Shown one piece after another: positions 58,315 to 64,000 of a DNA stretch of 64,000 nucleotides. Numbering within the stretch: the stretch's first letter is position 1; each line of letters opens with the position of its first letter. The DNA is from Rhodococcus sp. 14-2470-1b (GTDB taxonomy: Bacteria > Actinomycetota > Actinomycetes > Mycobacteriales > Mycobacteriaceae): NCBI RefSeq assembly GCF_002259415.1, contig NZ_NPFY01000036.1, positions 62,001-126,000 of the forward strand. The letters run 5' to 3'. The notes beneath the pieces are model-generated. The model saw only the letters and a list, made by a program, of their open reading frames with translations, was not told the origin of the DNA and did no database searches. Both the position numbers and the translations under genes were made by a program.

Positions 58315-61236
58315 CTAGTCGCGAGGCTTCTCACGAAGCTCGTACGCCTCGATGACATCTCCCACCTTGATGTCCGAGTACGTCACCGTGAGACCACATT
58401 CGTATCCCTCGCGCACCTCGACCGCGTCGTCCTTCTCGCGGCGAAGCGAGGAGATGGTGACGGTCTCGGCGACCACCGCGTTGTCACGAAGCAACCGAGC
58501 CTTGGCGTTGCGACGGATCGTACCGGAGGTGACGAGGCAACCTGCGATGTTTCCGACCTTGGAGGAACGGAACAGCGCACGGATTTCGGCCTGGCCCAGT
58601 GCCACCTCTTCGTAGATCGGCTTGAGCATGCCCTTGAGGGCCTTCTCGATCTCGTCGATCGCCTGGTAGATGACGGAGTAGTACCGAATGTCGACGCCCT
58701 CGCGGTTGGCCAGCTCGGTGGCCTTGCCCTCCGCACGAACGTTGAAGCCGATGATGATCGCGTTGGATGCCGACGCCAGGTTGACGTTGGTCTCCGTGAC
58801 GCCACCGACACCGCGGTCGATGACCCGCAGTTCTACCTCGTCGTCGATCTCGATACCGAGGAGAGCCTCTTCGAGGGCCTCCACCGTTCCGGAGTTGTCA
58901 CCCTTGAGGATCAGGTTGAGCTGCGAAGTCTCCTTCAGAGCTGCATCGAGATCATCGAGGCTGATGCGCTTGCGACTCTTCGCAGCGAGCGCGTTGCGCT
59001 TGCGTGCGTTGCGTCGATCGGCGATCTGACGGGCAATGCGGTCCTCGTCGACGACGAGGAGGTTGTCGCCTGCGCCGGGCACCGAGGTGAAGCCGACGAC
59101 CTGAACCGGCCGCGACGGCAGTGCCTCGGTGACATCGGCACCGTGCTCGTCGACCATGCGACGAACACGTCCGTAGGCGTCACCCGCCACGATCGAGTCA
59201 CCGACGCGGAGCGTTCCGCGCTGGATGAGCACGGTCGCCACCGGTCCACGGCCACGGTCGAGGTGTGCCTCGATGGCGACACCCTGAGCGTCCATGTCCG
59301 GGTTGGCCCGCAGGTCGAGGGCGGCATCCGCCGTCAACAGCACCGCTTCGAGGAGGGCATCGATGTTGGTGCCCTGCTTGGCGGAGATGTCGACGAACAT
59401 GGTGTCGCCGCCGTACTCCTCGGCAACCAGTCCGTACTCGGTCAGCTGCTGCCGGATCTTGTCCGGGTTCGCGCCTTCCTTGTCGATCTTGTTGACCGCG
59501 ACCACGATCGGTACATCCGCAGCCTGCGCGTGGTTGATGGCCTCGACCGTCTGCGGCATGACGCCGTCGTCGGCCGCGACGACCAGGATCGCGAGGTCGG
59601 TGGCCTTGGCACCACGAGCACGCATGGCCGTGAAGGCCTCGTGACCCGGGGTGTCGATGAACGTCACGAGACGCTCGTTGCCCTCGAGCTCGGTCAACAC
59701 CTGGTAGGCACCGATGTGCTGCGTGATTCCGCCGGCTTCGCCCTCACGAACGGCCGTGTTACGGATCGAGTCGAGCAACCGGGTCTTACCGTGGTCGACG
59801 TGGCCCATGACGGTGACCACAGGAGGACGCTGTTCGAGGTCTTCCTCGCCACCCTCGTCCTCACCGTAGGTCAGGTCGAAACTGTCGAGCAGCTCGCGGT
59901 CCTCGTCCTCCGGGCTGACGACCTGAACCACGTAGTTCATCTCGCCGCCGAGCAGTTCCAGCGTCTCGTCGTTGACCGACTGAGTGGCCGTCACCATCTC
60001 GCCGAGGTTGAACAGAGCCTGCACGAGTGCCGCCGGGTTCGCGTCGATCTTCTCCGCGAAATCGGACAGCGACGCACCGCGGGCAAGGCGAATCGTTTCG
60101 CCGTTGCCGCGTGGCAGCCTGACGCCGCCGACGGCGGGCGCCTGCATGGAGTCGTATTCCTGCCTCTTCTGACGCTTCGACTTACGTCCACGCCGAGGAG
60201 CACCACCCGGACGCCCGAAGGCACCGGCTGCTGCACCGCGCTGGCCTGGACGACCGCCACCACCTGGGCGACCACGGAAACCGCCGGCGGGAGCTCCACC
60301 TGCAGGAGCACCACCGGGCGCGCCGGGTGCGCCGCCGCCGCGGTAGCCACCGCCACCACCCGGTCGACCACCTGGAGCGCCGCCTGGGCGGCCCGGGCGA
60401 CCTGCTGCAGGTCCCGGACGTGCCGAACGAGTCGGCATCGCACCCGGGTTCGGGCGCGGAGGCATGGAACCGGGGCTCGGACGTGGGCCACCCTGGCCCG
60501 GAGCCGGACGAGGGCCGCCCTGGCCGGGTGCCGGACGGCTACCCGCCTGGGGCGCAGCCGGGCGAGGGCCACCCTGACCGGGTGCCGGACGACCGCCGCC
60601 GGGGCGAGGTCCGCCCGGTGCGGGGCGCGGAGCCGGACGCTCGGCCGGAGCCGACGAATACGGGTTGTTGCCGACCCGGGGCGCCTTGGGGCCAGGCTTC
60701 GGGCCGGGTGCGCCCGGTTTGGGGCCTGCGGGAGCCGCCGGCGCAGCAGACGCGGCGGGAGCCGCCGGTGCTGCGTTCTCGGTCGCCGGAGCCTGCGCCG
60801 CGGGGCGAGCAGGAGCCGGAGTGGGACGCGACGGCGCCGGAGCAGCCGGGCGTGCCGGAGCGGACGGCTGGGGTGCCGACTGCTGGGGTGCCGACTGCTG
60901 GGGGGTGCTCTCCTCGGTGGGAGCGGGAGCCGATGCCGCCGGAGCGGACGGGGCCGGAGCCGCCGGACGTGCCGCGGGCTTCGGGCCCGGACGGGGTCCT
61001 CCACCAGGCTTGGCGGACGGTGCCGGCTTGGGCGACCCGTTCGATGCGCCTGCGGCTGGAGCCGAGTCCGATGCTCCGGACGGGAAGGACTCACGAAGTC
61101 GACGCGCAACCGGCGCCTCGACGGTGGATGATGCTGACTTCACGAACTCGCCCTGCTCTTTGAGCCGTGCGAGTAGTTCCTTGCTGGTGACACCGAGTTC
61201 TTTGGCCAACTCGTGTACGCGGGCCTTGCCTGCCAC
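58315..61236 (-). CDS. infB: Translation initiation factor IF-2
   Basis: IF-2 is the GTPase that places initiator tRNA on the ribosome. The 973-residue protein has an IF2_N domain at the start (VAGKARVHELAKELGVTSKELL), a long low-complexity Pro/Ala/Gly linker (about 50-375), then the G domain with GHVDHGKT near 472-480, DTPGHEAFT and NKID, followed by IF-2 domains ending DVIEAYELREKPRD. The linker is far richer in Pro and Gly than in enteric IF-2 but typical of actinobacteria. GTG at 61236 has GAGGAG 4-6 nt upstream. Confidence 0.97.
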   Translation of the reverse strand: MAGKARVHELAKELGVTSKELLARLKEQGEFVKSASSTVEAPVARRLRESFPSGASDSAPAAGASNGSPKPAPSAKPGGGPRPGPKPAARPAAPAPSAPAASAPAPTEESTPQQSAPQQSAPQPSAPARPAAPAPSRPTPAPARPAAQAPATENAAPAAPAASAAPAAPAGPKPGAPGPKPGPKAPRVGNNPYSSAPAERPAPRPAPGGPRPGGGRPAPGQGGPRPAAPQAGSRPAPGQGGPRPAPGQGGPRPSPGSMPPRPNPGAMPTRSARPGPAAGRPGRPGGAPGGRPGGGGGYRGGGAPGAPGGAPAGGAPAGGFRGRPGGGGRPGQRGAAAGAFGRPGGAPRRGRKSKRQKRQEYDSMQAPAVGGVRLPRGNGETIRLARGASLSDFAEKIDANPAALVQALFNLGEMVTATQSVNDETLELLGGEMNYVVQVVSPEDEDRELLDSFDLTYGEDEGGEEDLEQRPPVVTVMGHVDHGKTRLLDSIRNTAVREGEAGGITQHIGAYQVLTELEGNERLVTFIDTPGHEAFTAMRARGAKATDLAILVVAADDGVMPQTVEAINHAQAADVPIVVAVNKIDKEGANPDKIRQQLTEYGLVAEEYGGDTMFVDISAKQGTNIDALLEAVLLTADAALDLRANPDMDAQGVAIEAHLDRGRGPVATVLIQRGTLRVGDSIVAGDAYGRVRRMVDEHGADVTEALPSRPVQVVGFTSVPGAGDNLLVVDEDRIARQIADRRNARKRNALAAKSRKRISLDDLDAALKETSQLNLILKGDNSGTVEALEEALLGIEIDDEVELRVIDRGVGGVTETNVNLASASNAIIIGFNVRAEGKATELANREGVDIRYYSVIYQAIDEIEKALKGMLKPIYEEVALGQAEIRALFRSSKVGNIAGCLVTSGTIRRNAKARLLRDNAVVAETVTISSLRREKDDAVEVREGYECGLTVTYSDIKVGDVIEAYELREKPRD

Positions 61237-61367
61237 TGCTCTCCTCACTGAGAGGCCGAGCGAGGCATGGTGCCCGCACGACCTCGGGTTATCTCCGATG
61301 GACGTTCATCGTTGGTGCTTCACGGTGTGCTCATCAGTGCTGTTGCCTGTTCTTCTCGACGGGTGTA

Positions 61368-61406
61368 GCTCTGCATTCACTGCTCTGCATTCACTGCTCT
61401 GTATTC
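61368..61406. repeat. Tandem 14-bp repeats around the ylxR stop
   Basis: GCTCTGCATTCACT occurs at 61368-61381 and 61382-61395, followed by a partial third copy with one change. The ylxR stop lies in the second copy, so duplication may have altered the C-terminal end of YlxR. Confidence 0.75.
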
Positions 61407-61804
61407 GGAGCCACCGGTTCCTCGGTGTGGGCCTCTGCACCGTTTCCGATGAAGGCTTCCACCGCGGTCACGTCGACCACTCCTTGTACTCGTAGTGCTC
61501 TGCCGAATGCTCGGCGTCGTTCCGCATTGACCAGACATTCCGAGACGGGATGCAGCCAAGCGCCCCGACCTGGAAGCCTGCGGTGGACGTCCGGGACGAT
61601 CACGGATTCCGAGGAATCCGAATCACCCGTCCGACCGACCACGACTCGCAGCAGATCGACTGCCGGAACCCGCTCCTTGCATCCGACACAGGTGCGCACC
61701 GGCAGACGTATAGGCGTCGAACCGGTGCTCCCATGACGGAAGGGCGTGGAGTTCAATTCCGAACCACCGACTACTCTACCGCTGTATTGCCCCGAACCCC
61801 GCAT
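61391..61804 (-). CDS. ylxR: YlxR (DUF448) RNA-binding protein
   Basis: The family core is clear: VRTCVGCKERVPAVDLLRVVVG and RRLPGRGAWLHPVSECLVNAERRRAFGRALRV. YlxR is a small nusA-infB operon protein with a nucleic-acid-binding fold. The ATG at 61804, 7 nt after the nusA stop, gives 137 residues with a longer N-terminus than Rv2840c-type homologues; a TTG at 61756 is an alternative start. The extra C-terminal tail is acidic and ends inside a tandem repeat. Confidence 0.85.
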   Translation of the reverse strand: MRGSGQYSGRVVGGSELNSTPFRHGSTGSTPIRLPVRTCVGCKERVPAVDLLRVVVGRTGDSDSSESVIVPDVHRRLPGRGAWLHPVSECLVNAERRRAFGRALRVQGVVDVTAVEAFIGNGAEAHTEEPVAPNTEQ

Positions 61805-61811
61805 TCTGTCT

Positions 61812-62822
61812 TTACCCGCTGGTCGCCTCGGGTGCCACGGCCGCGTCGCTGCGGATATCGATTCTCCATCCGGTCAGACGGGCAGCCAATCGAGCGTTCT
61901 GCCCTTCCTTGCCGATCGCCAGAGACAACTGGTAATCGGGGACGATGACACGCGCGGCACGAGCGGCGGCGTCGACCACCGTCACCGACACAACCTTCGA
62001 CGGCGACAGAGCATTCCCGACGAAGCGAGCGGGGTCCTCGTCGAAGTCGATGATGTCGATCTTCTCCCCCGCAAGTTCGCTCATGACGTTGCGCACACGC
62101 TGGCCCATCGGACCGATGCACGCGCCCTTAGCGTTGAGGCCGGACACCGTGGAGGTCACCGCGATCTTCGACCGGTGACCGGACTCTCGGGCAACGGCGA
62201 TGATCTCGACGGAACCGTCCGCGATCTCGGGCACCTCGAGGGCGAACAGCTTGCGTACGAGGTTCGGGTGGGTTCTCGACAACGTGATCTGAGGTCCACG
62301 GTTTCCGCGGGCGACACCCACGACGTAGCACTTGATGCGTTCACCGTGCTCGTACGACTCGCCCGGAACCTGCTCGGCAGGAGGCAACAAGCCATCGGCG
62401 CCGTTGGCGTCGCTTCCGATCCGTACGATCACGGTGCCTTTCGCGTTCGCGCGGGTGTCTCGCTGGATGACGCCGCCGACGATCTCGCCTTCGTGGGTCG
62501 AGTATTCTCCGAACGAACGCTCGTGCTCGGCGTCACGCAGACGCTGCAGAATGACCTGGCGAGCAGTGGTCGCTGCGATACGGCCGAAGCCTTCAGGAGT
62601 GTCGTCCCACTCCGAGATCGTGTTCCCGTCCTCGTCGATCTCCTTGGCCATGACCTTGACCGAGCCACTCTTGCGGTCGACGTCGATCCATGCGTGCTGC
62701 TGGTGACCTTCCGTGTGGCGGTATGCGGTCAACAGAGCGGTCTGGATAGTCGAGATGACCGTCTCGATCGAAATTCCCTTGTCCGCCTCGATGGCGCGCA
62801 GCGCAGCAATGTCGATATTCAC
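61812..62822 (-). CDS. nusA: Transcription termination/antitermination factor NusA
   Basis: NusA binds RNA polymerase and modulates pausing and termination. The 336-residue protein has the N-terminal polymerase-binding domain, an S1 domain (EGEIVGGVIQRDTRANAKGTVIVRIG), and two KH domains with GACIGPMGQRVRNVM and LAIGKEGQNARLAARLTGW. It ends soon after KH2 without the acidic AR repeats of E. coli, as in other actinobacteria. GTG start overlaps the rimP stop (GTGA). Confidence 0.96.
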   Translation of the reverse strand: MNIDIAALRAIEADKGISIETVISTIQTALLTAYRHTEGHQQHAWIDVDRKSGSVKVMAKEIDEDGNTISEWDDTPEGFGRIAATTARQVILQRLRDAEHERSFGEYSTHEGEIVGGVIQRDTRANAKGTVIVRIGSDANGADGLLPPAEQVPGESYEHGERIKCYVVGVARGNRGPQITLSRTHPNLVRKLFALEVPEIADGSVEIIAVARESGHRSKIAVTSTVSGLNAKGACIGPMGQRVRNVMSELAGEKIDIIDFDEDPARFVGNALSPSKVVSVTVVDAAARAARVIVPDYQLSLAIGKEGQNARLAARLTGWRIDIRSDAAVAPEATSG

Positions 62823-63394
62823 TTGTCGGACCCTTCTTCCGGTTCTTCCACGTTCACGGTGTTCTCGGCGTCGGCCGGCGCAGGCCGCCCGTCCACGACG
62901 CCGCCCGCCAGTTCCATCTCCTCGGACTTCGGCCGCGAGAATTCCACCTGCACAACTGCTTTGACGACGTCCGTCAACGCCACCCGGCGTGTCGAGAGAA
63001 CACCCTTCGTCTTCGTCACAACCGTCACGACGCCCGAGTCGAGTGCGCCGATCCTGCCGTCGAACTTCTCGTCCGCCAATTCGATCCGCACCGCTCGACC
63101 CCGTGCCCGACGCCAATGCCGTTCGAGCGTCAGAGGTCGGTCGATTCCGGGAGTGGTGACTTCGAGCGTGTACGGCGCCTCCCCGAAGTCCGACACCCCG
63201 TCGAACACGTCGGAGATCTCTCGGCTGAGCGACGGCAGGGTGTCCAGATCGATTCCCTGTTCACGGTCGACCATGATCCGAACGGCACTGTGCTTGCCGG
63301 CTGCAACGACGGTGACGTCCTCGAGGTCGAAACCGTGTGCGTCGATCAGGTCGGACAGGAGCTCGACGACCCTCTCCTTGGACGGAACAGGCAT
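62819..63394 (-). CDS. rimP: Ribosome maturation factor RimP
   Basis: RimP acts in early 30S assembly. The protein has LLSDLIDAHGFDLEDVTVVAAGK, RIMVDREQGIDLDTLPSLSREISDVFD and YTLEVTTPGIDRPLTLERHWRRARGR, the family core. The ATG at 63394 is preferred: the GTG at 63406 sits directly on the GAGGAG site, which is spaced about 11 nt from 63394. The C-terminal tail is acidic. First gene of the rimP-nusA-ylxR-infB group. Confidence 0.94.
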   Translation of the reverse strand: MPVPSKERVVELLSDLIDAHGFDLEDVTVVAAGKHSAVRIMVDREQGIDLDTLPSLSREISDVFDGVSDFGEAPYTLEVTTPGIDRPLTLERHWRRARGRAVRIELADEKFDGRIGALDSGVVTVVTKTKGVLSTRRVALTDVVKAVVQVEFSRPKSEEMELAGGVVDGRPAPADAENTVNVEEPEEGSDK

Positions 63395-63530
63395 CGTGGT
63401 GTGCACTCCTCGTGAAGTTGTGGGCGGATCGGTTCCTCAGACGGTGAACGTACAGCCTAGCGCCCATCGCGGCGGCCCGTGACCAGGTGCGGGTGCGCAC
63501 CGGCAAAGTGAGACCTGGCAGCATGGACGC

Positions 63531-64000
63531 GTGCTGACGCCCGCGCTATCTCGCCCACTCACACGTCGCGCGTCGTTTCGACTGGTAGCGGGGGCGGCCC
63601 TCGCGGCGGCCGGGCTCACCTCGGTCACAGCCTGCACGCCGGGCCAGGACACCGCCGAGACGGTGGACACACTCACCACGCACTTGCGGCAGGCTCGCCA
63701 GGACGCGCGGTCGGCCGCGGCGCTCGCTGCCTCGATCCCGGATCGTGCTGCTGCACTGTCGGTCGTGGAACTCGAGCGCACCGCACATGCCGACGCGTTG
63801 GCGACGGAGATAGACCGCGTCGCAGGCGGGTCGACGACCACGCCTGCGGCCTCCACCACGACCGATGGCCCGCCTCCGACGTGGGACGAGTTGGTGGCTG
63901 CGCTGACCGATTCTGCACGCAGCGCCGCTGATTCGGCGCGCAACGAATCCGGCTTCCGCGCCGGCTTGCTGGGTTCGATCAGCGCCGCGTGCACGACCTC
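63531..64000 (+). CDS. DUF4439 ferritin-like lipoprotein, cut by the right edge
   Basis: The frame from the GTG at 63531 stays open to the window end (156 residues). It begins with a twin-arginine/lipoprotein-type leader (TRRASFRLVAGAALAAAG, then TSVTAC with Cys35) and continues into a helical region DTAETVDTLTTHLRQARQDARSAAALAASI. A linker rich in Thr/Pro separates it from PTWDELVAALTDSARSAADSARNESGF, a second helical unit. An exported helical protein divergent from rimP matches the mycobacterial Rv2843/Rv2844 region (DUF4439). Function unknown. Confidence 0.7.
   Translation, partial: MLTPALSRPLTRRASFRLVAGAALAAAGLTSVTACTPGQDTAETVDTLTTHLRQARQDARSAAALAASIPDRAAALSVVELERTAHADALATEIDRVAGGSTTTPAASTTTDGPPPTWDELVAALTDSARSAADSARNESGFRAGLLGSISAACTT

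Noticed and set aside
60180..61100. Repetitive GC-rich tract taken as a possible repeat array
   Set aside because: It encodes the low-complexity linker of IF-2; repeats are imperfect and codon-based, without spacers, so not CRISPR or a DNA-level array.
57865..61131. 1088-codon plus-strand open frame opposite infB
   Set aside because: Antisense of infB; the C-terminal Arg/Ser/Gly repeats only mirror the Pro/Ala/Gly linker of IF-2.
1..64000. Defence island, prophage, transposon or tRNA genes
   Set aside because: No integrase, transposase, phage, toxin or restriction gene and no tRNA-like T-loop with paired arms was found; the content is core and metabolic.

Overview
The window looks like chromosomal DNA of a mycolic-acid actinobacterium of the Rhodococcus/Nocardiaceae type. 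It is GC-rich throughout, uses many GTG and TTG starts, and its gene content and order closely resemble mycobacterial blocks: dapB with a TPR membrane protein and a flavodoxin-like gene; pepR-pnp-rpsO-ribF; truB-pptT-pptH; dinF-nrnA-rbfA-ylxP-infB-ylxR-nusA-rimP. A stand-alone type Ppm1 polyprenyl-phosphate mannose synthase and a mycobacterial-type PptT/PptH pair support this. The genus is an inference from gene content. No phage, transposon, CRISPR array, rRNA or tRNA was seen.

Layout. 0-3.2 kb (minus strand): the N-terminal part of a YcaQ-type winged-helix protein, an alpha/beta hydrolase, a flavodoxin-fold protein, a TPR membrane protein and dapB. 3.3-9.5 kb: an OFA-family MFS carrier overlapping a 38-residue partner gene, an orphan ABC ATPase, a zinc alcohol dehydrogenase and a GH63-like glycosidase. 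9.5-16.3 kb (minus strand): a probable choline/amino-alcohol oxidation operon of aldehyde dehydrogenase, APC permease, GMC oxidoreductase and a cNMP/CBS/DUF294 signalling protein, with a 59-residue protein upstream. 16.4-17.6 kb: a maltokinase-cap-like protein and a stand-alone receiver protein.

17.76-32.9 kb: a complete 14-gene nuoA-N operon for respiratory complex I, almost every junction overlapping by 1-8 nt. It runs tail to tail into a universal stress protein and a sugar/inositol MFS carrier. 34.9-39.7 kb: an EEP-family phosphodiesterase, a GGDEF diguanylate cyclase, a small membrane protein, a frameshifted comB-like gene, ppm1 and an acyltransferase. A TetR regulator diverges from the acyltransferase across two copies of a GTAGAC-N3-GTCTAC palindrome.

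40.3-64 kb: mainly core information-processing genes on the minus strand. They are interrupted by two plus-strand metal-uptake units: mntABC followed by the DtxR-family regulator mntR, and an HTH-TOBE molybdate-responsive gene followed by modABC. The right edge cuts a DUF4439 lipoprotein gene divergent from rimP.

Cross-cutting features. Several genes carry a TANNNT hexamer 6-7 nt before the start codon, the layout of leaderless actinobacterial transcripts. Long perfect inverted repeats sit between rpsO and pnp, across the pnp-pepR junction and between infB and ylxP. All six convergent gene pairs overlap or nearly touch, leaving no room for terminators between them.
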